A DNA stretch of 64,000 nt from Bacteroidota bacterium. GTDB taxonomy: Bacteria; Bacteroidota; Bacteroidia; Flavobacteriales; Weeksellaceae. The stretch covers positions 1-64,000 of the forward strand of contig JAHIQD010000015.1 in NCBI GenBank assembly GCA_018902795.1. The letters are read 5' to 3'. A model generated the notes under the pieces. That model made no database searches, had not been told where the DNA came from, and worked only from the letters and a program-made list of their open reading frames with translations. The position numbers were made by a program, and so were the translations under genes. Below, piece after piece: positions 56,728 to 64,000 of this stretch (within the stretch, counting starts at the first letter, position 1; each line of letters opens with the position of its first letter).

Positions 56728-58815
56728 TTACCAGATCTTGATTCGGTCTTCCGGTTTTTTGTAAAGTTTGTCTCCTTCTTTCACTTCGAATGCTTTGTAG
56801 AAAGCATCGGTGTTCACCAAAGGTCCGAATGCACGGTAAAGTCCCGGTGCGTGTTCGTTGGTTTTAATCTGGTTGATCAAAGCTGCTTCTTTCTGCAAGG
56901 TTCTCCAAACGGTTGCCCAACTCATGAAGAACCGCTGATCCTGCGTGTAACCGCTGATTAATCCGGGATTTCCGTGATCTTTCAGATACATTTGCAGCGC
57001 ATCATAGGAAATATTCACTCCGCCCAAATCTGCGATATTTTCACCATTGGTGAAAGCTCCATTTACGTGAGTTCCTTTCACCGGTTCGTAACTGTCATAC
57101 TGTGCTGCGAGAGATTTTGTGGCTTTTTCGAAATTAGTTTTGTCATCTGTGGTCCACCAGTCAACAAGATTTCCGTCAGCATCGAACTGTGCGCCGGAAT
57201 CATCAAAACCGTGAGTCATCTCGTGGCCGATAACCGCTCCAATTCCTCCAAAATTAATGGCGGCATCCGCATGTGGATTAAAGAATGGCGGCTGCAAAAT
57301 GGCGGCAGGGAAAACGATTTCGTTATTCAAAGGATTGTAGTAAGCATTTACCGTTTGCGGAGACATTCCCCACTCCGTTCTGTCCACCGGTTTGCCGATT
57401 TTATCGAGATCTTTCTGATATTGCCATTCGGTAACATTCTGTAGGTTTTTATATAAAGTTCCGCCGTTTGCTTCAGAATTGATGGTTAATTTGGAATAAT
57501 CTTTCCATTTGTCGGGATAGGCAACTTTCACCGTGAATTTATTGAGTTTCGCTAATGCTTTTTCCTTGGTTACCGGCGACATCCACGCTAAACTGTTAAT
57601 GTGGGAAGTGAAACTTTTTTTCAGATAATCGATCAGTTCAACCATTTGGGATTTCGCTTCTGCCGGGAAATATTTTTCAACATATAATTTACCGAAAGCT
57701 TCACCCAAAACACCGTTGATGACCTCAAAACCTCTTTTGTTCTGCGCACGCTGAACATCCTGTCCTCTCAAATATTTGCCATAAAAGCTGAATTTTTTAT
57801 CATCAAGATCTTTAGACAGGTAACTGGCGCTTCCTGAAAGCAAATGAAACTTCATATAATCCTTAATTAAAGGAATATTTTTAGCATTGATGAATTTATC
57901 AAGATTTTTATAATACTTCAGCTCGCCTACAATTACTTTGTCAGTATTTACACCTACTGAATTCAAATATTTCGGAAGGTTTACATTTTTCACCATGCCC
58001 GAAAGCTGGGCCATTGTTTCAGGATTATACTGCAAGGTCGCATCACGAATCTGCTCGTTTGTCAGATAAGTCTGGGCGATACTTTTTTCAAATTTCACAA
58101 TATTCTGTGCCGCTGCTGCAGAATTCTTATATCCTAAAACATCAAGCATTGACGCTACGTATTTGGTATATTCTGCCAGTGCTTCAGTATTTTTCGCGTT
58201 TTCTTTCTGGTAATAATCGCGACCCATTCCTAAACTTGCGTCACCTAAATAAACCGCGTTCATTTTAGAATCTTTCAGGTCAGAATCAACTCCCCAGGCA
58301 TAGAAAGGATTCTCGCCATTTTTAGTTGCTGCGATCAGATAATTCTGTAAATCGGAAAGAGATTTTATCGCATCAATTTTTGCCAGATCAGCTTTAATAG
58401 GCGCAATTCCGTCTGCATTCCGCTTATCCATATTCATATAGGTGGCGTACAGATCCTGAATTTTCTTGCCTTCGCTTCCTTCTGCAAATTTCTCTGTAAG
58501 TAAAGAATTCAGAATCGTCATCGAGTGATTGTCTGTGTCCTCCGCCAGTTTGTTGAAACTTCCCCAGGTGGATTTGTCCGACGGAATTACCGCAGTTTTC
58601 ATCCAGCTTCCGTTGACGAAATTATAAAAATCATCCTGTGGACGGACAGCTTTGTCCATCGTTGACAGGTCTAATCCTTTTTCAGGTGTTTCTTTTATAG
58701 TTTCCATAGGCGGAACAGGTGTTTCTGGTGGTGTAGGTGCTGCAGTTTTTGTCGCACAGGAATTCAGTGCAATCATTCCGGCGAATGCAAGAACGGTTAT
58801 GTTTAATTTTTTCAT
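56728..58815 (-). CDS. M13 family metallopeptidase (neprilysin/PepO-like), paralogue 2
   Basis: A 695-residue lipoprotein (MKKLNITVLAFAGMIALNSC, Cys20) with a Pro/Thr-rich linker after the Cys. Zinc site HEMTH in IGHEMTHGFDDSG, third ligand in ENIADLGGVNISY, substrate loop NAYYNPLNNEIVFPAAILQPPFF. Collinear with paralogue 1 over its whole length and most motifs are identical, so the pair arose by tandem duplication. Differences in the substrate loop (NPLNN against SGSNN) could reflect specificity. A terminator and repeat copy C follow. Confidence 0.95.
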   Translation of the reverse strand: MKKLNITVLAFAGMIALNSCATKTAAPTPPETPVPPMETIKETPEKGLDLSTMDKAVRPQDDFYNFVNGSWMKTAVIPSDKSTWGSFNKLAEDTDNHSMTILNSLLTEKFAEGSEGKKIQDLYATYMNMDKRNADGIAPIKADLAKIDAIKSLSDLQNYLIAATKNGENPFYAWGVDSDLKDSKMNAVYLGDASLGMGRDYYQKENAKNTEALAEYTKYVASMLDVLGYKNSAAAAQNIVKFEKSIAQTYLTNEQIRDATLQYNPETMAQLSGMVKNVNLPKYLNSVGVNTDKVIVGELKYYKNLDKFINAKNIPLIKDYMKFHLLSGSASYLSKDLDDKKFSFYGKYLRGQDVQRAQNKRGFEVINGVLGEAFGKLYVEKYFPAEAKSQMVELIDYLKKSFTSHINSLAWMSPVTKEKALAKLNKFTVKVAYPDKWKDYSKLTINSEANGGTLYKNLQNVTEWQYQKDLDKIGKPVDRTEWGMSPQTVNAYYNPLNNEIVFPAAILQPPFFNPHADAAINFGGIGAVIGHEMTHGFDDSGAQFDADGNLVDWWTTDDKTNFEKATKSLAAQYDSYEPVKGTHVNGAFTNGENIADLGGVNISYDALQMYLKDHGNPGLISGYTQDQRFFMSWATVWRTLQKEAALINQIKTNEHAPGLYRAFGPLVNTDAFYKAFEVKEGDKLYKKPEDRIKIW

Positions 58816-58874
58816 TGATGAAAGATTATTTATTATTTAGTCTTCAATAATTTTTAAATGTTACAGTTACAGCA

Positions 58875-58905
58875 AATTAAAAAACCATTCTTTTAAGAAT
58901 GGTTT
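58875..58905 (-). terminator. Terminator of the head-GIN gene
   Basis: AAACCATTCT/AGAATGGTTT with a small loop, T run on the minus strand, 6 nt past the stop codon of the gene at 58912. Confidence 0.85.
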
Positions 58906-58911
58906 GCTTGT

Positions 58912-59574
58912 TTATTTAAAATTTATTTTTCCACCGATTACGTTTTTAACTTTCCGGTCATTGGGATCTCCGTAGATATCGATTATTCCGCCTGCTCTTG
59001 TTGTTGCATTTACCGATTCGGAAACATTCAGTTCCGCGAACCCGCCGGCATTTGCTGTTACCGTTGCATTCTGCGATTCAATATTTTTTCCTAAATATTT
59101 ACCGCCGGAGTTTACTATGATATCCTGATTATCGGCTGTTCCTGAAACTTTTATCTCTCCGCCTGAATTGGTTTTGACATTTAATTTTCGGGCGTCAACA
59201 TTCAAAACTATTTTTGAACCTTCATTGGAAGTCAGCGACAACATATTCGATTCGACATCATCAGAGGAGGAAACAGATGAACCCTGACTTGCCTGAATAT
59301 CATTCAGTTTTTCATAATAAACCTTCACCGAAACCTGATTTCCCAGCAAAATTTTTGCCGGTGACATCTTTATTTTCAGCTCTCCGTTTTTATTAATCGT
59401 TTCTACATCTGGGTTATTGCCTTCGGTTTCCACTTTACTTTCATTGGACTGAATCAGTGTCACATTTATTTTATTATACACTTTCAAAGAGGAAAATTCA
59501 CCCACATTTCTTGTTGATTGTGCAAATGAGAACTGAATCGCCAGAACCAAAAAACTCCCTAATACTTTCTTCAT
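58912..59574 (-). CDS. Exported head-GIN domain (DUF2807) protein
   Basis: A 220-residue protein with a signal peptide (MKKVLGSFLVLAIQFSFAQ). EFSSLKVYNKINVTLIQSNESKVE is the start of a DUF2807 auto-transporter adhesin-like head-GIN domain. The rest is a right-handed beta-helix with regular repeats (KLNVKTNSGGEIKVSG, DIIVNSGGKYLGKNIES, VTANAGGFAELNVSES, NATTRAGGIIDIYG). The family is common in Bacteroidetes periplasm; function unknown. Single gene. Confidence 0.9.
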   Translation of the reverse strand: MKKVLGSFLVLAIQFSFAQSTRNVGEFSSLKVYNKINVTLIQSNESKVETEGNNPDVETINKNGELKIKMSPAKILLGNQVSVKVYYEKLNDIQASQGSSVSSSDDVESNMLSLTSNEGSKIVLNVDARKLNVKTNSGGEIKVSGTADNQDIIVNSGGKYLGKNIESQNATVTANAGGFAELNVSESVNATTRAGGIIDIYGDPNDRKVKNVIGGKINFK

Positions 59575-59631
59575 AATGATATTATTTACTTTAAATAAAC
59601 GGTTTCCGTAAGAATTTATTTTTTAAAATGT

Positions 59632-60894
59632 TTAAATTATTGATGAGTTCCCTTTAATGAGTATTTCCACCAAATCCTGCAGAACACGCTGCGAAACAAA
59701 GTTGGCAAAATCATTCCTCTCCATATGCGGAAGAAAAAGCCGGTTTGTTTTTTCGAAATCTTTCACGCGAATCGAATAAAAAACCGTTCCTATTTCATTA
59801 TTGAATTCATCAGAAGTTGGCCCTGAAACTCCCGTCGTAGAAAGGGAAATATCGGTTTTGAATAATTTCTGGCAACCCAAACTCATTTCCTGCGCCACTT
59901 CTTCAGAAACCACGCTTTTCTCAGAAATTGTTTTTTCGGAAACGCCCAGAATTTCTACTTTTTTGTGGTAATTGTAAGGGATTATTCCGGCCAAAAAATA
60001 TTCCGAACTTCCGGAAACAGAAGTGATCAACCGCGATATTTCTCCGCCAGTACAGCTTTCCGCAACGGAAACCGTCAGCTTTTTTTCAGTTAAAATTTCT
60101 TTAAGAATTTCCTGAATTTCGTTTCCGTCCCAGGAAATTACTTTTTCACCAATTAAAGGTTTCAGCTTCTCGATTTCCACATTTAATTGGTTTTCAACTT
60201 TCTGAAAATCATTGCCAATTCCGGTCAATCTCAGTTTTACCCGGTTTCCGATAGGCAGGTAAGACAGTGAAATATTTTCCGGAAGCGAAAGTTCCCAGTC
60301 TTCAATCGTTAACGCCAGCAGACTTTCAGGGAAATCTACGACCGAAATTATTTTTGATGAAATATAATGTAAAGCGAATTTTTCCTTCAAAAAAGGAATG
60401 ATTTTATCCTTGATCAAAGGTTTTACTTCGTACGGAACACCGGGAAGACAGACGGCGATTTTGCCGTTTTCCTCGATCATTTGGCATGGCGCGGTTCCGT
60501 TTTCATTCTGAAAAACATGGGCTTTAGATAAAACAACAGCCTGGTTTTTATTGATTTCCAGCAAATGCTCGCGCTTTCTTTTGATCATGAGCTTTTTCAG
60601 ATGTTCAAAAGTTTCTTCATCCAGTTTCAGCTCGTCATTAAAAAATTCGGCAAAAGCGGTTTTGGTTTTATCGTCTTTCGTCGGACCGAGGCCTCCGGTT
60701 GTAATAACAATATTTGCAATTTCGAAAGAGGATTTCAGCGTGTTTTTGATGATTTCAATTTCATCAGAAACGGTAAAAATCTGTGCCACCGAAATTCCGA
60801 TATTTTTGAGCTGTGCTGCAATAAAATTTGAATTGGTATCAATGGTATTGCCGGATAAAACTTCGTCGCCGATGGTGATGAGAACTGCTTTCAT
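59632..60894 (-). CDS. cinA: CinA family protein (competence/damage-inducible, NMN deamidase)
   Basis: A 420-residue two-domain protein. N-terminal MoCF/COG1058 domain: ITIGDEVLSGNTIDTNSNFIAAQL, VITTGGLGPTKDDKTKTAFAEF and CLPGVPYEVKPL (ADP-ribose pyrophosphatase activity in homologues). C-terminal PncC/CinA domain: SVAESCTGGEISRLITSVSGSSEYFLAGIIPYN and STTGVSGP (NMN amidohydrolase). Together these recycle pyridine nucleotides in the cytoplasm. Length is standard. The gene is single and begins the run before the lipocalin. Confidence 0.94.
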   Translation of the reverse strand: MKAVLITIGDEVLSGNTIDTNSNFIAAQLKNIGISVAQIFTVSDEIEIIKNTLKSSFEIANIVITTGGLGPTKDDKTKTAFAEFFNDELKLDEETFEHLKKLMIKRKREHLLEINKNQAVVLSKAHVFQNENGTAPCQMIEENGKIAVCLPGVPYEVKPLIKDKIIPFLKEKFALHYISSKIISVVDFPESLLALTIEDWELSLPENISLSYLPIGNRVKLRLTGIGNDFQKVENQLNVEIEKLKPLIGEKVISWDGNEIQEILKEILTEKKLTVSVAESCTGGEISRLITSVSGSSEYFLAGIIPYNYHKKVEILGVSEKTISEKSVVSEEVAQEMSLGCQKLFKTDISLSTTGVSGPTSDEFNNEIGTVFYSIRVKDFEKTNRLFLPHMERNDFANFVSQRVLQDLVEILIKGNSSII

Positions 60895-60990
60895 GTAAAT
60901 ATTTGAAGTGTAAAATTACTGAATTTTGAAAAGAATTACCTTTAAAAATTCATTAATTTTCAGTTTTGCTGAAGCCTTTTTCTTTGCATT

Positions 60991-61011
60991 AAAAAAGCGG
61001 ACTAAGCCCGC
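60991..61011 (-). terminator. Terminator of the lipocalin gene
   Basis: GCGGGC/GTCCGC with a TTA loop (one G-T pair) then TTTTTT on the minus strand, 29 nt past the stop codon. Confidence 0.75.
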
Positions 61012-61039
61012 CGTAATTGATATTCTTAACCCCATTATA

Positions 61040-61579
61040 TTAATCCTGTTTTGTCCAGATTAAATTTTCTGTTTTGTAACCTAAACTTTTCGCTTTTTCT
61101 AAAAACCGCTGTTTAATATCTTCAGGAATAGTTTTTTCACGGGACAGAATCCACAAATAGTCTAAATTATTACCTGCAACCAAAGCGTAATGGTAGCTTT
61201 CATCAAGATCAATCACGTTATATCCTGCCCAAATGGGTTTAAAAAACGAAACTTTCAGTCGAGCTGTTTTTTCATCTTGTACAAAACGGGCCTCACCAAT
61301 GCTCTCTTTCCATTCTTTTTTTATGTAATTATAACCTTTGTTATCTACTTTGATGTGACCGTTGTCTTTCATGGAATATTCTGCGGTAACATTGTTCAGA
61401 TCTTTCTCAAAGCGGAAATCGAAACGTGCAATTTCGTACCATTTACCCAAATATTTTTTAGAGTCAAAATTTTTAACGGCCGTCGCACCATCAGCAATTC
61501 CCACAGAGCACGAATTAAAAATTAATAAGCCTAAAATTCCAAGAGAAATAGGAATTGCAATTTTTGTTATCTTTTTCAT
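61040..61579 (-). CDS. Lipocalin family lipoprotein (Blc-like)
   Basis: A 179-residue outer-membrane lipocalin with a lipoprotein signal (LGILGLLIFNSC, Cys24). The GxW motif is in YLGKWYEIARFDFRFEKDL and the second conserved region in YHYALVAGNNLDYLWILSREKTI, the bacterial lipocalin Blc signature. Binds fatty acids or lysophospholipids in E. coli. Located 15 nt before the start of the terminator-free gap to pdeM; the two may be co-transcribed. Confidence 0.92.
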   Translation of the reverse strand: MKKITKIAIPISLGILGLLIFNSCSVGIADGATAVKNFDSKKYLGKWYEIARFDFRFEKDLNNVTAEYSMKDNGHIKVDNKGYNYIKKEWKESIGEARFVQDEKTARLKVSFFKPIWAGYNVIDLDESYHYALVAGNNLDYLWILSREKTIPEDIKQRFLEKAKSLGYKTENLIWTKQD

Positions 61580-61594
61580 TGATAAATTTTCCGA

Positions 61595-62239
61595 CTAATA
61601 ATCAAAAATAATGCCTTTGGTAAAAGCTATTTTTTTAAAATTTCCTTTCAGCGTTTTCGTATCCAGGCCAGTGAATTTGCTAAAAGCAGGAAGTATCAAC
61701 TGGTTTTCAGAGACAGCGAAACACGGAAGTTTTACCGCCTGCCGTGCTTTTCCCTGAAAAACAACACCGGGATGAATGTGTCCGGAAACAGTAAACCCTT
61801 CCCCACTGTTTTCGGGTTCGTGTACAAAAGTAAAAGGTGGAATCTGCAGAGATTTTTCTACCACATCGATGCAGTATTCTTCGTAGAATTTAGGCGCAAT
61901 CCTGTCGTGGTTACCTTTTATTAAAGTGATTTTTAAATCCGGGAAACGGTTTCGCCAGTCGCAGAAAATTTCAAGATCGCTGTTGTGGCCTGCATGAAAA
62001 AGGTCGCCGACAATCAAAACGTGATTTACCTCAAAAAAATCAATCAGTGTTTCTAAAATTTCTAGATCATCATGTAAAACCTGTGAAGAAATTGCGATTC
62101 CACTCTTACGGAAATGCGCAGATTTCCCAACATGTAAATCACTGATGATCAAAATTTTTTCGCGTTCCCAATAAATTGCTTTCTGGTTGGTGAAAATTAG
62201 TTTTTCTTGCTGTATTGTTTTTTCTAAGATCTTAATCAT
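61595..62239 (-). CDS. pdeM: Ligase-associated DNA damage response endonuclease PdeM
   Basis: A 214-residue calcineurin-like phosphoesterase. Metal ligands appear in LIISDLHVGKSAHFRKSG (D and H), VLIVGDLFHAGHNSDL, LIKGNHDRIAP, and VSGHIHPGV, matching PdeM. The ATG at 62239 is the first in frame; an upstream TTG at 62272 would overlap the helicase gene by 11 nt. It lies 22 nt after that helicase gene. This helicase-nuclease-ligase set is known for DNA repair; the ligase and exonuclease partners should be beyond the window. Confidence 0.9.
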   Translation of the reverse strand: MIKILEKTIQQEKLIFTNQKAIYWEREKILIISDLHVGKSAHFRKSGIAISSQVLHDDLEILETLIDFFEVNHVLIVGDLFHAGHNSDLEIFCDWRNRFPDLKITLIKGNHDRIAPKFYEEYCIDVVEKSLQIPPFTFVHEPENSGEGFTVSGHIHPGVVFQGKARQAVKLPCFAVSENQLILPAFSKFTGLDTKTLKGNFKKIAFTKGIIFDY

Positions 62240-62261
62240 TATTATTTTGAACGCTTCATTT

Positions 62262-64000
62262 TCAGCTGTCAATGATTTTTTTCATCGATTCCTTTTGAAG
62301 TCTCATGATACGGGAATCCAAATCTTCACTGGTGAGACTTTGTCTTAAACTGTCGACTTTTATCGGGAAACTGAGCGGCGTAAATGCGTTTGCAAATTTG
62401 AGGATAATTTTGGAATTTTCTATCCTTTTAAACGCATTCATCAGACGGTGTTCGTCGATCTGCTGATTGAAAACCTCAGCATAAGCCTGTTTCAGCAATA
62501 AATTTTCCGGGCTGTAATCTTCAAGAACATTAAAAATTAAACCCGAACTCGCCTGAAGACTTTTATTATTTTTCTGAATTCCGGGATAATTCTGAACAAC
62601 CATTCCGGAAATCACCGAAATATCCCGGAACTTCCGTCTGGCCATTTCGGTGGCGTTTACGCTGCTCATCACGTCCTGAATTAAATTTTCTTTGGAAAGA
62701 ATATCTTTTAGAACACTTTCATTAATAGGAATTTCTTGAGAACTCAGTAATTCGAAACCGTAATCATTCATCGCCATTGAAAAAGAAATCGGAGTTATTT
62801 TAGAAATCCTGAAAGCAATTAAAGCCGCCATCACTTCATGGATAAGCCTGCCTTCAAACGGATACATGAAAAGATGGTGACCGTCGCGGGTTTCAATCAT
62901 TTCGACTAAAAACTCGTCGTCTTTTGGGATATGAGAATTCTGTTCCTGACTTACCAATAATGGATGCAGGAATTTCAATTCTTTTTCAGAAGATTTTGCC
63001 TGTAAAGAATCAGATAATTTAAGTCTTAAAAAATGACTTAAATGTGAAGTCATAGGCAATCTTCCACCAAGATAGCTTGGAATTATCGCCTTTCCTTTTG
63101 AGTTTCTTACGTACACCGTCATCTCTTTAATATGGGAAATTTCGAGAACGCGGCCGGCCAAAATAAATCTGTCATCAGCCTTTAATCTTGTAATAAAATA
63201 TTCTTCAATCATTCCGATATATCCGCCGCCCAAAAATTTCACTTTCAGCATGGCATCGCTTACAATTACCCCTATATTCATGCGGTGAAGCATGGCAATC
63301 CGGCGCTGTTTTACCTTGTAAATTCCGTCTTCAATAACCACTTTGTGATACTCTTCATAATTTTTGAGCGCACCTCCGCCTACGGTAATAAACTGAAGCA
63401 ACCTCAGCCACTCTTCAGCAGTAATTTCACTGAATGCAAATGTATTTTTTATCCTTAAGAATAAGGATTTCTCCTCGAAACCGTCTCCAACCGCCAATGT
63501 CATTAAGAACTGAACCAAAACATCAAAGGACATCACGACGGGAGTTCGGGGTTCTATGACTTTCTGTTTCACGGCCTCTTTCAAAGCGGAAACTTCAATC
63601 AATTCCAAAGAGTGCGTAGGAACAAAATAAATTTTGGATGTTTCGAAAGGGGAATGTCCGCTTCTCCCCGCTCTCTGTAAAAACCTGGCGACGCCTTTAC
63701 TGGAGCCAATCTGAATCACCGTATCCACCGGCTTGAAATCGACACCCAAATCCAGAGATGATGTTGAAATTACGGCTTTTAAATATCCCGAACTTAAATT
63801 TTCTTCAATCCAAATTCTTAAATCACGATCGATGGAACTGTGATGGATCGCAATCTGACCTGCAAAATCGGGATATTCTTTGAGTAATAACTGGTACCAC
63901 ATTTCCGCCTGACTTCTCGTATTGGTAAAAACCAAAGTCGTATTGCTCTGCAGAATAACGGGAACCACTTTATCGACGAGTTTGGCGCCTAAATGTCCTG
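62262..64000 (-). CDS. Ligase-associated DEXH-box helicase (Lhr-like), 5' part missing at window edge
   Basis: The reading frame stays open from the stop codon at 62262 to the last base of the window, so this is the C-terminal part of a larger gene. The visible ~578 residues include the second helicase domain (VFTNTRSQAEMWYQLL, AVISTSSLDLGVDFKPVDTVIQIGSSKGVARFLQRAGRSGHSPFETSKIYFVPT). A long Lhr-type winged-helix and beta-barrel region follows with RDGHHLFMYPFEGRLIHEVMAALIAFRI. Motif VI is QRAGRSGH. The Walker A and DEXH motifs are outside the window. Co-transcribed with pdeM. The usual start would be several hundred residues upstream. Confidence 0.9.
   Translation of the reverse strand, partial: GHLGAKLVDKVVPVILQSNTTLVFTNTRSQAEMWYQLLLKEYPDFAGQIAIHHSSIDRDLRIWIEENLSSGYLKAVISTSSLDLGVDFKPVDTVIQIGSSKGVARFLQRAGRSGHSPFETSKIYFVPTHSLELIEVSALKEAVKQKVIEPRTPVVMSFDVLVQFLMTLAVGDGFEEKSLFLRIKNTFAFSEITAEEWLRLLQFITVGGGALKNYEEYHKVVIEDGIYKVKQRRIAMLHRMNIGVIVSDAMLKVKFLGGGYIGMIEEYFITRLKADDRFILAGRVLEISHIKEMTVYVRNSKGKAIIPSYLGGRLPMTSHLSHFLRLKLSDSLQAKSSEKELKFLHPLLVSQEQNSHIPKDDEFLVEMIETRDGHHLFMYPFEGRLIHEVMAALIAFRISKITPISFSMAMNDYGFELLSSQEIPINESVLKDILSKENLIQDVMSSVNATEMARRKFRDISVISGMVVQNYPGIQKNNKSLQASSGLIFNVLEDYSPENLLLKQAYAEVFNQQIDEHRLMNAFKRIENSKIILKFANAFTPLSFPIKVDSLRQSLTSEDLDSRIMRLQKESMKKIIDS

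Overview
The window is a stretch of an AT-rich Bacteroidetes chromosome, most likely a member of the Chryseobacterium/Kaistella group (Flavobacteriia, Weeksellaceae). Reasons: a gldK-gldL-gldM-gldN type IX secretion cluster, gldD, porZ, a DUF4270 lipoprotein, a GLPGLI protein, a type A sorting domain, lipoproteins with short signal peptides, promoters of the Bacteroidetes TTTG-N18/19-TAnnTTTG type, and almost no Shine-Dalgarno sequences. There is no rRNA, no CRISPR array, no prophage and no intact transposase. Most of the window is core chromosome.

Layout. 0-2.5 kb: asparaginase, tRNA-Ser and an FAD oxidoreductase. 2.5-7.4 kb: gldKLMN on the minus strand, closed by a good terminator. 7.5-11.8 kb: a minus-strand operon of a short glycogen-synthase-like protein, a DUF4270 lipoprotein and glmS. 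11.9-15.1 kb: panC, a Lys-Leu-Lys tRNA cluster, aroK, an S4 RNA-binding protein and an FKBP-like lipoprotein. 15.1-19.9 kb: recO-porZ and a 5'-nucleotidase split over two genes. 20-24.4 kb: dapA, a BtuF-like protein, mgtE, rpsO and a small stress membrane protein. 24.7-26.9 kb: pnp. 27-29 kb: a small patch of odd composition, with a GC-rich unknown gene, seven 21-bp tandem repeats, three hairpins and an AT-rich GLPGLI gene. 29-32.5 kb: a HopJ-family protein, a 44-residue membrane protein, fhs and a FabK-like flavin enzyme. 32.7-38.9 kb: gldD, a PfkB kinase and two parvulin-type chaperones in one minus-strand run, with mutY upstream. 38.9-41.2 kb: HU, a 29-residue basic protein and RNase G behind a structured leader. 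41.3-45.7 kb: a P-loop protein, a stand-alone HsdR_N nuclease-like protein and a Nudix-acyltransferase-lipoprotein-unknown operon. 45.8-52.4 kb: tyrosine catabolism (hmgA, hppD, fahA) with a CoA-transferase and a flavin reductase. 52.4-64 kb, mostly minus strand: TerC, an alpha/beta hydrolase, two tandem M13 peptidases, a head-GIN protein, CinA, lipocalin, PdeM and the 3' part of its partner helicase, which is cut by the window edge.

How the genes fit together. Much of the window serves the envelope: the type IX secretion motor and ring (GldKLMN), its surface component PorZ, gliding lipoprotein GldD, periplasmic folding factors and a set of lipoproteins. The tyrosine genes form a nearly complete route from 4-hydroxyphenylpyruvate to fumarate and acetoacetate. 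PdeM and the Lhr-like helicase form the known ligase-associated DNA repair pair.

The least explained signals are non-coding. A palindromic dispersed repeat occurs in three copies, each just past the terminator of a minus-strand gene, and two of these accompany the duplicated M13 peptidases. Other signals are the 21-bp repeat array, the long hairpin upstream of RNase G, and three genes whose -7 box lies 4-5 nt before the ATG, suggesting leaderless mRNAs.
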